Positions 6,955 to 14,620 are shown, counted from the first letter of the stretch. The stretch is DNA of 15,871 nucleotides from an uncultured Clostridia bacterium (GCA_944393345.1 CALXZW010000023.1:1-15871); one strand, 5' to 3'. The notes: a model not told the origin generated them from the sequence alone. A program made the numbers and translations.

Positions 6955-7426
6955 ATGAATTTTTTTAAATACATAACCCACAATGAGGACGAAACTAAAA
7001 ATTTTGCTAAAAAATTAGCTTCTAAAATGAAAAATAAAGATATAATTGTATTATCACGGAGATTTAGGCTCTGGAAAAACTAAATTTACAGAAGGTTTTT
7101 TATCATTTTTTGGACTTGAAGATGAAATATCTAGCCCTACTTTTAATATTGTAAATGAATACATTAAGGATGATATAAATATATATCATTTTGATGTATA
7201 TAGATTATCTGATATTTCTGAATTTTACGAAATTGGTGGAGAAGAATATTTCGAAAAAGGAATTTGCATAATTGAATGGGGAGAAATTATTCAAGATGCT
7301 TTACCAAAAGAATATATAAAAATTAATTTTGAAAAAGACTCTTATAATGAAAATATAAGATATTTAAATATTTCTAGTTTAAGTGATAGATTTGATAATA
7401 TTTTAACTAATATTATTGATAATTAA
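6955..7426 (+). CDS. tsaE: t6A synthesis ATPase TsaE (in two frames)
   Basis: TsaE is the ATPase that, with TsaB and TsaD, installs threonylcarbamoyl on A37 of ANN-decoding tRNAs. The ATG at 6955 has AAGGTAGG (6941-6948) upstream and opens MNFFKYITHNEDETKNF, typical of the family, running to KDIIVLS. The next codon is an in-frame CGG and the frame soon stops. Skipping the C gives GDLGSGKTKFTEGF, the Walker A, and continues through SPTFNIVNEY, the Walker B-like HFDVYRL and FEKGICIIEWGE to the end. The length of 472 bases is 3n+1 and gives 156 residues, normal for TsaE. A downstream-start protein would lack the start of the P-loop. Since the gene is generally essential, an inactive copy would be surprising unless a second one exists. 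tsaB follows after 12 bases. Confidence 0.9.
7057..7059 (+). other. In-frame CGG, +1 frameshift site in tsaE
   Basis: Frame zero reads GTA TTA TCA CGG AGA and reaches TAA eight codons after CGG. Skipping the C gives TTA TCA GGA GAT TTA GGC, i.e. LSGDLG, the start of Walker A. CGG is codon 35. As in disA and mtaB, the codon before CGG ends in A and the restored codon is glycine. Confidence 0.75.
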
Positions 7427-7438
7427 TGGAGGTTTATT

Positions 7439-8140
7439 TTGAAAATTTTAAGTATAGATACTGCAAGTGATATATGTGGTGTTTCAATTTTAGATAATAA
7501 TAATTTAATATGTAATTTAGACTCAAATACTGGTAGAACACATTCTGAAAATTTAATGCCTTTCATAGATTTAGCATTCAAAAAATCTAATATAGGTTTG
7601 AAAGATATAGATTTACTTGTTTGTGATAAAGGTCCTGGCTCTTTTACTGGTATTCGAATAGGAATAGCTACTGTTATGGCTTTTAAAGATAGCTTAAATA
7701 TTCCTGCGATTGGAATTAATTCATTAGAAGTTTTAGCTAATAACATATCAACAAAAGGATTAATTTGTTCTATAGTTGACTGTAAAAATTCAAATTGTTA
7801 TTTTGCATTATATGATTTAAAAGATGAATATATTGAACTTATTTCTCCTAAAGCTGATACTATTGAAAATTTATGTTTAATTTTGAAAAAATATTATTTT
7901 AAAAATTCTTATTTAACATTTGTTGGAGATGGTGCTTTAATTTATCAAGAAGTTTTAAAATCACAATTTCCTAATTCCATTATATGTACCACCAAAGATT
8001 CATTACTAAATTCATATAAATTAGGAATTATTGGATTAAAATATTATTCTAACAATAATTTTTCTGATATTTTACCTCTATATTTAAGAAAACCTCAGGC
8101 GGAAAGACAATTAGAAAATAGATTAAAAAAGGATTTGTAA
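7439..8140 (+). CDS. tsaB: t6A synthesis protein TsaB
   Basis: A 233-residue TsaB (YeaZ), the inactive-kinase-fold scaffold that dimerises with TsaD in the threonylcarbamoyl transferase complex. Typical motifs: MKILSIDTASDICGVSIL at the N-terminus, GRTHSENLMPFID, and GPGSFTGIRIGIATVMAF near residue 65. The start is TTG at 7439, with GGAGG at 7428-7432 and 7-base spacing. It contains one CGA arginine codon (7655-7657), showing that the CGN box is not entirely unused. It follows tsaE and overlaps the ribosome binding site of rimI. tsaD is not in this window. Confidence 0.95.
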   Translation: MKILSIDTASDICGVSILDNNNLICNLDSNTGRTHSENLMPFIDLAFKKSNIGLKDIDLLVCDKGPGSFTGIRIGIATVMAFKDSLNIPAIGINSLEVLANNISTKGLICSIVDCKNSNCYFALYDLKDEYIELISPKADTIENLCLILKKYYFKNSYLTFVGDGALIYQEVLKSQFPNSIICTTKDSLLNSYKLGIIGLKYYSNNNFSDILPLYLRKPQAERQLENRLKKDL

Positions 8141-8141
8141 T

Positions 8142-8579
8142 ATGAAAAATATAAATATATATGATATGACTTTAGAAGATATTGATTCCTTGAAAGATAG
8201 ATTAATCGTTGATTTTGATGATTTTTGGACTTTTGATGTTTTAAAAAGTGAAATTTTAAGTAATAATTCTAAATATATCGTTATCAAAAACGATTCCGAA
8301 ATTTTAGGTTTTGCAGGTATTAAAATCATTTTAGATGAAGCTGATATTATGAATATTGTTGTAAAAAAAGCATATAGAAATAAAAAAATAGGTTCTTTAC
8401 TTTTAGATTCTCTTGTAAAACTTTCAAAAAAACTATCTATAAAATCTATAACTTTAGAAGTAAATGAAAAAAATCTAGTTGCTTTCCATTTATATGAAAA
8501 ATTTGGTTTTAAAAAAGTTGGAATTAGGAAAAATTATTATAATAATGAAAATGCTATAATTATGACTAAAACTTTATAA
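8142..8579 (+). CDS. rimI: Ribosomal-protein-alanine N-acetyltransferase RimI
   Basis: A 145-residue GNAT-fold acetyltransferase. The acetyl-CoA loop is visible as RNKKIGSLLLDSL, preceded by ADIMNIVVKKAYR and followed by ITLEVNEKNLVAFHLYEKFGFKKVGIRKNYY, the standard RimI pattern. It probably acetylates the N-terminal alanine of ribosomal protein S18. Its ATG lies one base after the tsaB stop, with AAAGGA inside the tsaB 3' end, so the two are translationally coupled. The tsaB-rimI pairing is very common in Bacteria. It is the last gene of the operon, just before a strong terminator. Confidence 0.92.
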   Translation: MKNINIYDMTLEDIDSLKDRLIVDFDDFWTFDVLKSEILSNNSKYIVIKNDSEILGFAGIKIILDEADIMNIVVKKAYRNKKIGSLLLDSLVKLSKKLSIKSITLEVNEKNLVAFHLYEKFGFKKVGIRKNYYNNENAIIMTKTL

Positions 8580-8583
8580 ACTT

Positions 8584-8614
8584 AAGCACAAGTTTAATTT
8601 ACTAACTTGTGCTT
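8584..8614 (+). terminator. Terminator of tsaE-tsaB-rimI
   Basis: A perfect 11-bp stem, AAGCACAAGTT (8584-8594) and AACTTGTGCTT (8604-8614), with a 9-base loop and T-rich tail, five bases after the rimI stop codon. Confidence 0.85.
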
Positions 8615-8655
8615 TTATCTTCTCATATAATTAATTTTCTATATTTATACAACAA

Positions 8656-9156
8656 TTATTTTAATTCTATTTTTATTTCTTTTGGTTCTTTTAAATTTAT
8701 TTTCGAATATGTTATTCCACATTCATCAAATAATTTTCTTGATGCTATATTATTTTCTGAATTTGCATATTTATCAGATAAATAGATTATTTCTTTTATT
8801 CCTGATTGAATTATAATCTTTGCACATTCATTACAAGGAAATAAATCAACATATAATTTAGCCGATTCAAAATCTTTTTTACTTCCTCTATAATTTAAGA
8901 TTGCATTCATTTCTGCATGGCATACATAAGGATATTTAGTTTCTAAATTTTCTCCCTCTCTTCCCCAAGGAAATTTTTCATCACTAAATCCATTTGGTGC
9001 TCCATTATATCCTATTGAAAGTATTCTATTATCATTACTTACAATACATGCTCCTACTTGTGTTGAAGGGTCCTTACTTCTCATTGCAGATAATTTTGCT
9101 ATTGCCATAAAATATTCATCCCAAGCTAAATAATTTTTTCTTTTTTCTCCACTCAT
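8656..9156 (-). CDS. Deoxycytidylate (dCMP) deaminase family protein
   Basis: A 166-residue zinc-dependent deaminase of the dCMP deaminase/ComEB family. It converts dCMP to dUMP, feeding thymidylate synthesis. The zinc and catalytic residues are all present: H80-A-E82 and P-C108-x2-C111. The N-terminal SKDPSTQVGACIVSNDNRIL and SIGYNGAPNGFSDEKFPW are characteristic. The start ATG at 9156 has AAAGGAG upstream, overlapping the end of obg, 12 bases from its stop. It is the last gene of trpS-obg-dcd, on an unrelated theme. Another cytidine-type substrate is possible but the GYNGAP stretch favours dCMP. Confidence 0.9.
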   Translation of the reverse strand: MSGEKRKNYLAWDEYFMAIAKLSAMRSKDPSTQVGACIVSNDNRILSIGYNGAPNGFSDEKFPWGREGENLETKYPYVCHAEMNAILNYRGSKKDFESAKLYVDLFPCNECAKIIIQSGIKEIIYLSDKYANSENNIASRKLFDECGITYSKINLKEPKEIKIELK

Positions 9157-9168
9157 TTTTTACTCCTT

Positions 9169-10443
9169 TTATTCATACCATTCTAATTCCCAATCATCTA
9201 ATATTACTGTGTCTCCTTCGCAAACTCCCATTTCTTTAAGTTTGTCTTCTATTCCCATATTTTTTAAACATTTTTGTAAATAGTACATTGATTCATTATC
9301 TTCTATATTTATTCTACCCATTAATCTTTGAACCGCTTTTCCTGATACCTTAAATATTCCATTTTCTATTGTTATTTCCCAATCATCTTTTTTATCTTCT
9401 AATGTATATACCATTTTTTCTTCTACTTCAATTAAATCTTCTTTTGGCAAGTCTTTTAATACATTTGAAACATAATCTATTAAACTTTCTACCCCTTCTT
9501 TAGTTACAGCAGATATTTTAAATAATTCTAGTTTTTCTTTTTTAGCTAATTTCTCAACTTCTTTTAATAATTTATCATCTTGCATTACATCAATCTTATT
9601 TGCAACTATAATTTGCTTTCTTTTACTTAGTTTTTCACTATATTTTGCAAGTTCTTTGTTTATTGCATAAAAGTCTTCTACTGGATTCCTTCCTTCTTGT
9701 CCTGAAACATCTAGAAAATGTAATAATAATCTTGTTCTTTCAACATGTCTTAAAAATTGAATTCCAAGTCCAGTTCCTTCACTTGCACCTTCAATAATTC
9801 CTGGTATATCTGCTATTACAAATCCATCATTGTTTTTAGTCTTTACCACTCCTAAATTAGGTATTATTGTAGTAAAATGGTAATTGGCGATTTTAGGTTT
9901 AGCATCTGTTACTATTGATAAGAAAGTAGATTTTCCAACATTAGGAAATCCTAAAAGCCCAACATCTGCTAATAATTTTAATTCTAATATTAATTCTTTT
10001 TCTTCACCTTTTTCACCATCTTCAGAAAATCTAGGTGCTTGTCTTGTCGCAGTTGCAAAGTGGGAATTTCCTCTTCCTCCTCTGCCTCCTTTTAATATTA
10101 GCTCTTTTTGATTTGGTTCAGACAAGTCTGCTAAAACTTTTCCTGTTTGAGCATCTTTAACAACAGTCCCTATTGGTACTTTTATATATAAATCTTCTCC
10201 ATATTTTCCATTACAATGGCTTCCACTACCATTTTCTCCATTTTTAGCTTTAAATTTTTTATTATATCTAAAATCTATTAAAGTGTTTTTATCTTTATCG
10301 ACTTGGAAATAGATGTTTCCACCATTTCCACCATCTCCACCATCTGGTCCTCCACTTGCTACATATTTTTCTCTTCTAAAAGTTGCTGCACCATTTCCGC
10401 CATCTCCTGATTTAATTATTATTTTTGTATAATCTGTAAACAT
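9169..10443 (-). CDS. obg: GTPase Obg (CgtA)
   Basis: A 424-residue Obg with all three domains: the glycine-rich Obg fold (residues 1-158; GDGGNGAATFRREKYVASGG), the G domain with G1 GFPNVGKST (165-173), switch I TTIIPNLG, G3 DIPG (212-215) and G4 NKID, and the C-terminal OCT domain (about 350-424) found in Gram-positive Obg proteins. It binds the 50S subunit and couples assembly to GTP and (p)ppGpp levels. Start ATG at 10443 has AAGGAG upstream, 29 bases after trpS, so the two are co-transcribed. Confidence 0.97.
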   Translation of the reverse strand: MFTDYTKIIIKSGDGGNGAATFRREKYVASGGPDGGDGGNGGNIYFQVDKDKNTLIDFRYNKKFKAKNGENGSGSHCNGKYGEDLYIKVPIGTVVKDAQTGKVLADLSEPNQKELILKGGRGGRGNSHFATATRQAPRFSEDGEKGEEKELILELKLLADVGLLGFPNVGKSTFLSIVTDAKPKIANYHFTTIIPNLGVVKTKNNDGFVIADIPGIIEGASEGTGLGIQFLRHVERTRLLLHFLDVSGQEGRNPVEDFYAINKELAKYSEKLSKRKQIIVANKIDVMQDDKLLKEVEKLAKKEKLELFKISAVTKEGVESLIDYVSNVLKDLPKEDLIEVEEKMVYTLEDKKDDWEITIENGIFKVSGKAVQRLMGRINIEDNESMYYLQKCLKNMGIEDKLKEMGVCEGDTVILDDWELEWYE

Positions 10444-10472
10444 ACTTTCTCCTTTTTATTGTTATAATATCT

Positions 10473-11498
10473 TTATTCATTTTCAAAATAATCAAGCATC
10501 ATTGCTTTTTTTACTTTTCTCATAGTTTCTTTTGCTGTTTTTCTAGCTTTTTGTGTTCCTTTCATTAAAATTTTATCAACAAGTTCAGGATGTTCTTCAT
10601 AATATTTTCTTTTTTCTCTAATAGGTTGTAAAAATTCAATAATATTTTTAGCTAATTGCTTTTTACAAGCTACACATCCTCTTTTCCCTAATTTACATTC
10701 TTCACATACTGTTTTTGATTCTTCAGACGAACTAAATAACTTATGATAATATGCTACCATACATACATCTGGATTTCCTAAATCATCTTTTTTTATTCTA
10801 TTTGGATCAGTTACTGCTCCCATAACTTTTTTAGTTATTTCTTCTTCTGAATCTGATAGATAAATTGCATTTCCTAATGATTTTCCCATTTTCTCATTTC
10901 CGTCTAAACCTTTGATTCTTTTTTGATTTGAAAGAATTGCTTCTGGTTCTATTAAAACATCTCCATATATACTATTAAACTTTCTAACAATTTCTCTACA
11001 TTGCTCTATTAATGGCAATTGATCTTCTCCCACAGGTACGAATTTTCCTTCAAATGCTGTTATATCTGCTGCTTGGCTTACAGGATAGCCTAAAAATCCA
11101 TATGTTACACTTTCCCCAAAAAGTTCTTTTTTTTGTGCTATTTCTGTTTTTACTGTTGGATTTCTTTGTAATCTTGATATTGTTACTAAATTAGAATAAA
11201 ATACTGTAAGTTCTGCAGTTTCTGGTATCATAGATTGAATATATATTGTTGTTTTTTCTGGATCAATTCCACAAGATAAATAGTCTATTGCTACTTCTCT
11301 AACATTTTTTCTTACTTTCTCTGGATTATTAAAATTATCTGTTAATGCTTGAACATCTGCTATTAAAATATACGGATCATATTTTCCGCTATTTTGCATT
11401 TCCACTCTTGTTTTTATTGATCCAAAATAATGCCCTATATGTAATCTACCTGTTGGCCTATCTCCTGTTAATATTCTTTTTTTATCATTGTTTTCCAT
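10473..11498 (-). CDS. trpS: Tryptophanyl-tRNA synthetase, with cysteine cluster
   Basis: A 341-residue class I synthetase that charges tRNA-Trp. The HIGH motif is H20-I-G-H23 in RPTGRLHIGHYFGS and the KMSKS loop is K203-M-G-K-S207. The insert before the C-terminal helix carries cysteines at 246, 265, 268, 275 and 278, which resembles the C-x22-C-x6-C-x2-C iron-sulfur motif of Thermotoga TrpRS with one residue fewer in the first spacer (x21). Ribosome binding site AAGGAG lies upstream of the ATG at 11498. The leader from the promoter to the ATG is only about 20 bases, so there is no T-box. First gene of trpS-obg-dcd. Confidence 0.97.
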   Translation of the reverse strand: MENNDKKRILTGDRPTGRLHIGHYFGSIKTRVEMQNSGKYDPYILIADVQALTDNFNNPEKVRKNVREVAIDYLSCGIDPEKTTIYIQSMIPETAELTVFYSNLVTISRLQRNPTVKTEIAQKKELFGESVTYGFLGYPVSQAADITAFEGKFVPVGEDQLPLIEQCREIVRKFNSIYGDVLIEPEAILSNQKRIKGLDGNEKMGKSLGNAIYLSDSEEEITKKVMGAVTDPNRIKKDDLGNPDVCMVAYYHKLFSSSEESKTVCEECKLGKRGCVACKKQLAKNIIEFLQPIREKRKYYEEHPELVDKILMKGTQKARKTAKETMRKVKKAMMLDYFENE

Positions 11499-11523
11499 TA
11501 TAATCTCTCCTTTTTCTTGCCTT

Positions 11524-11552
11524 ATTATACTATATATATTAAAGTATTACAA
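11524..11552 (-). promoter_or_regulatory. Promoter of trpS-obg-dcd
   Basis: TTGTAA (11552-11547), 17 bases, TATAAT (11529-11524) on the minus strand, just ahead of the trpS ribosome binding site. Confidence 0.65.
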
Positions 11553-11603
11553 TATGAATTTTTTAAAGATTTTTGTTTAAAAAACATTAGTTCAGAAGAG
11601 ATT

Positions 11604-11669
11604 AATAAAAATGCCCTTTCTTTTAATATCCTAAATAGGATATATGAAAATAAAAAGGACATTTTTATT
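11604..11669 (-). terminator. Terminator of guaB
   Basis: A long hairpin starting 3 bases after the guaB stop: outer stem AATAAAAATG (11604-11613) with CATTTTTATT (11660-11669), imperfect CCTTT/AAAGG middle, and a perfect inner palindrome ATATCCTA-AA-TAGGATAT (11626-11643). The adjoining T/A runs make it usable on either strand. Confidence 0.75.
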
Positions 11670-11672
11670 ATT

Positions 11673-13178
11673 TTATTTAAATTGATTATCAATTTCCTTT
11701 AGGATTACATCATGTGCACTTCCTTCAGAAATACTTACTTCTGAAACTAATGTTAATCTTGCTTTTTCATGCAATTCTTGTAATGTAACACTACCACAGT
11801 TACACATTGTAGATTTTATTTTTGCTACTGTTATTTCTAAGTTATCTTTTAATCTTCCAGCATAAGGTATATATGAGTCTACACCTTCTTCAAAAGAAAG
11901 TTTTTGTGCTCCTCCCATATCATATCTTTGCCAATTTCTTGCTCTATTTGATCCTTCTCCCCAATATTCTTTCACATATCCGTTTCCTTTTTTTACCACT
12001 CTTGTTGGACTTTCATCAAATCTTGCAAAATATCTTCCCATCATTACAAAATCTGCTCCTAAAGCTAAAGCAATTGTAATATGATGGTCATGTACTATTC
12101 CTCCATCTGAGCATATTGGAATATATATACCTGTTTCTTTAAAGTATTCGTCTCTTGCTTCTACAACATCTATCAAAGCTGAAGCTTGTCCTCTACCTAT
12201 TCCTTTTGTTTCTCTTGTTATACAAATAGAGCCTCCTCCAACTCCTACTTTAATAAAATCTGCACCTGCTTCTGCTAAATATCTAAATCCTTCTTTATCT
12301 ACTACATTTCCTGCTCCGATTTTTACACTATCACCATATTTAGCTCTTACAAAATCTATTGTATTTTTTTGCCATACTGAATATCCGTCTGATGAATCCA
12401 TACAAATTAAATCTACTCCTGCATTTACTAATGCTGGTATTCTTTCTTCATAGTCTCTTGTATTTATTCCTGCACCCACTATATATCTTTTATTTTCATC
12501 TAATAATGAATTTGGATTATTTTTTCTTTCTTCATAGTCTTTTCTAAATACTAAATATTTTAAATTTTCTTCTTTAGTCAAAATTGGTAAACATGCTATT
12601 TTCTTTTCCCAAATTACATCATTTGCTTCTACTAATGATATTCCTTCATATTCCCATATTGTTTTTTCTTTTGGTGTCATAAAATTTTCTATTGGTGCAT
12701 TCATATCATCTCTTGATATTCTATAATCTTTATCTGTAACAAGTCCTAGAAATTTTCCAGTAGCTGTTCCATCTTCTGTTACCATTACTGTTGAATGACC
12801 TGTTCTTTGCACTAATTCTATAACTTCTTTTAAAGTTGTTTTTGGAGTTACATTTGAATCGCTTATAATAAAACCTGCTTTATGTTTTTTTACATTTCTA
12901 ACCATTTGAGCTTGCGACTCTATTGATTGTGAACCATAAATAAATGCTACTCCTCCTTCTCTTGCTAATGCAATTCCCATTTCTTCTCCTGAAACTGATT
13001 GCATTATTGCAGATACCATTGGAACATTTGCATAATATTTTGCTTCTTCACCTTTCTTAAATTTTACTAATGGTGTTCTTAATGATACTTTGCTTGGTAT
13101 ACACCTTTCATCTGTTAAATTAGGTAATAACAAGAATTCATTAAAAGTTCTTGAAATATCTTTTAATATTTGGGCCAT
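11673..13178 (-). CDS. guaB: IMP dehydrogenase
   Basis: A 501-residue IMPDH, oxidising IMP to XMP, the committed step to GMP. Two CBS motifs occupy about residues 100-215 within the barrel (STVMVTEDGTATGKFLGLVTDKDYR; KKIACLPILTKEENLKYLVFRKD). The catalytic loop is GVGGGSICITRETKGIGRGQ with Cys319. The substrate phosphate site (CSDGGIVHDHHITIALALGADFVMMGRYFA) follows. The loop reads GGGSIC rather than the commoner GPGSIC, and YWGEGSNRARNWQRYD replaces the usual flap region YRGMGS; this fits the divergent clostridial IMPDH branch. GMP reductase is a less likely alternative because of the CBS pair. It forms a single-gene unit with its own promoter; no purine riboswitch is visible upstream. Confidence 0.92.
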   Translation of the reverse strand: MAQILKDISRTFNEFLLLPNLTDERCIPSKVSLRTPLVKFKKGEEAKYYANVPMVSAIMQSVSGEEMGIALAREGGVAFIYGSQSIESQAQMVRNVKKHKAGFIISDSNVTPKTTLKEVIELVQRTGHSTVMVTEDGTATGKFLGLVTDKDYRISRDDMNAPIENFMTPKEKTIWEYEGISLVEANDVIWEKKIACLPILTKEENLKYLVFRKDYEERKNNPNSLLDENKRYIVGAGINTRDYEERIPALVNAGVDLICMDSSDGYSVWQKNTIDFVRAKYGDSVKIGAGNVVDKEGFRYLAEAGADFIKVGVGGGSICITRETKGIGRGQASALIDVVEARDEYFKETGIYIPICSDGGIVHDHHITIALALGADFVMMGRYFARFDESPTRVVKKGNGYVKEYWGEGSNRARNWQRYDMGGAQKLSFEEGVDSYIPYAGRLKDNLEITVAKIKSTMCNCGSVTLQELHEKARLTLVSEVSISEGSAHDVILKEIDNQFK

Positions 13179-13231
13179 TTTTTTACTTCCTTTCTTTTTA
13201 TATTTATAATAATATGTAAACTAATATTATA

Positions 13232-13260
13232 ATTATAGCAAAATCTAACTTTTTTTTCAA
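13232..13260 (-). promoter_or_regulatory. Promoter of guaB
   Basis: TTGAAA (13260-13255), a 17-base spacer and TATAAT (13237-13232) on the minus strand, 54 bases before the ATG. GAAAGGAAG just before the ATG is the ribosome binding site. Confidence 0.72.
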
Positions 13261-13527
13261 GATATTTATTTAAGTAAGTTTCTATATTTTTAAAAAAAGT
13301 TACTAAAATGTTTTCACAGAATTATGATATTACTACTAAACTAAACACAAACCTTGATACTTTACTTACGAAATCAACATTTTACTAAACAAATTATTGA
13401 CAATTTTTATTATGAATAAATTTACTACATATGCTTTTTAAATGAAAAGAGAGATTATTAAATTTTTTAATTAATTTCATTAATTTTTAATTATAAAAAA
13501 TTTTTAATTCGCCAGTAGTATTTAATC
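13261..13527. other. Gap between CYTH gene and guaB
   Basis: AT-rich, non-coding. A weak AT-only inverted repeat (AAATTTTTT near 13461, AAAAAATTT near 13496) could end transcription of the CYTH gene. I looked for a guanine riboswitch ahead of guaB and see none; the guaB promoter leaves a leader too short for one. Confidence 0.4.
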
Positions 13528-14118
13528 TCACTTTATATATTCAAAAAAACTATCTGGAATACCATATCTAGCAAGATATCCATTTTTATAAGACAAATCT
13601 GTCGTAACATCTTTTATTACCCAATCGGGTGCTAAATAATTATTAGCACTTTCAGTATCAACAAATTCTATCTCTAAATATGCCAATCCTTCTAAATCTC
13701 CCGAAAAAATATCTATTTCCATTTCTATCCCTTTTTCATCTTCTAATATATATCTTGTCTTATTAATCGTATTTCCTTCTTTTTTGTTTAATAAATTGTC
13801 ATATTCTTCTTTCGATATTAACCATTCATGTTCTTCTCTAACAAAACCTTTTAATGCTGTATCACATTTAATTGTTAATATATATTCACTATCATTAATA
13901 TTTCTCACTCTTATTTCTGGAGAAAAGTTTAAATATGTTTGAAATATCTCATATTTTTCTGCTTGAGATAAATCATAAGGAATATCTTCTTGCCTTATTA
14001 ACCATTTTCTTTCTATTTCTGAATCATATTCTAATATATTACTTTCATTACACTTTAATACTAATACAATAACTAAAACTATAATTATAATTAATTCTAT
14101 TACTATAAAAATTTTCAT
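13528..14118 (-). CDS. Membrane-anchored CYTH-domain protein (triphosphatase/adenylate cyclase-like)
   Basis: A 196-residue protein with an N-terminal transmembrane helix (residues 2-22) followed by a CYTH domain. The signature E34-I-E-R-K38 opens the domain, and later strands show RVRNINDSEYILTIK, EEHEWLISKEEYDNLL, MEIDIF and YLEIEFVD with the alternating charged residues that coordinate metal-triphosphate in the CYTH tunnel. Soluble CYTH enzymes of bacteria are usually inorganic triphosphatases; the anchor is unusual. The start ATG at 14118 lacks a strong ribosome binding site, and an alternative start just before EIERKWL would give a soluble form but has no ATG. Flanked by genes of unknown role, so substrate is open. 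Confidence 0.8.
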   Translation of the reverse strand: MKIFIVIELIIIIVLVIVLVLKCNESNILEYDSEIERKWLIRQEDIPYDLSQAEKYEIFQTYLNFSPEIRVRNINDSEYILTIKCDTALKGFVREEHEWLISKEEYDNLLNKKEGNTINKTRYILEDEKGIEMEIDIFSGDLEGLAYLEIEFVDTESANNYLAPDWVIKDVTTDLSYKNGYLARYGIPDSFFEYIK

Positions 14119-14132
14119 TAAATTCTATTTTC

Positions 14133-14173
14133 TAATCAATTATGTAGAAATATTTAATCTATTTAATTGATTA
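14133..14173. repeat. Inverted repeat upstream of the CYTH gene
   Basis: TAATCAATT (14133-14141) and AATTGATTA (14165-14173) are perfect complements around a 23-base AT spacer, 15-55 bases upstream of the CYTH gene start. It could be an operator or a leader hairpin. An AAAGGA ribosome-binding-like sequence lies just outside it. Chance is possible in such AT-rich DNA. Confidence 0.3.
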
Positions 14174-14263
14174 ATCCTTTCTTTTAAATTGTGATATATT
14201 AATTCATAATATTAAGTTATATTTCTTTAAAACATTTTATTAATGAGTTTAAAGATATAAAAA

Positions 14264-14620
14264 TTACAAATCTTTTCTTATTTTTAAAAAATTGGGATTG
14301 CTAGAATATATAGCTCCTGCTTTCATAACTATATCAGCACAACAATATGATATAGTGGCTATTATTGCTATTATTACAAAACAAATAACTAATTTTGTTC
14401 TTTTTTGTTTTTTATCTTTTTTTGATTTTGCCCAATAAATAATAGAACCTATAATATATCCTACCATTAGAATTATAGGAATATATCTCATAATATTAGA
14501 TATAAAAACATTTATGGGATTATATACAACACGAGGCATAAAAGCATTTACTTCTGTTAAATTTAAAAAAATAATTAATACAAAAACAAATATAAATAAT
14601 AATATTTTTTTGATTTTCAT
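14264..14620 (-). CDS. Small secreted/membrane protein with two helices, unknown
   Basis: Not recognised. The ATG at 14620 has AAGGAGAGGGGG upstream and is preferred to an upstream ATG at 14704 that would add 28 polar residues with no site of its own. The 118-residue product opens with a clear signal peptide (MKIKKILLFIFVFVLIIFL, likely cleavage after VNA at residue 26). Two transmembrane segments follow (about 43-63 and 75-94) separated by a very basic loop KSKKDKKQKR, and a short tail. Signal peptide plus two helices with a short charged cytoplasmic loop recalls VirB2/TrbC-type pilins, but no partner genes are present, so this is only a shape resemblance. Confidence 0.7.
   Translation of the reverse strand: MKIKKILLFIFVFVLIIFLNLTEVNAFMPRVVYNPINVFISNIMRYIPIILMVGYIIGSIIYWAKSKKDKKQKRTKLVICFVIIAIIATISYCCADIVMKAGAIYSSNPNFLKIRKDL

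Noticed and set aside
1858..7059. Reading the three frameshifts as ordinary pseudogenes
   Set aside because: Each gene has a single one-base change of the same type, no other stop or indel, full family length and intact active-site residues. The nearby transposase relic shows that real decay here looks different. A systematic sequence artefact cannot be excluded from the sequence alone.
11499..11560. T-box leader for trpS
   Set aside because: The -10 box ends about 25 bases before the start codon, too short for any T-box, and no T-box sequence is present.
13179..13527. Purine riboswitch upstream of guaB
   Set aside because: The promoter at 13232-13260 leaves only a few dozen bases of leader, and no conserved purine-aptamer core is visible.
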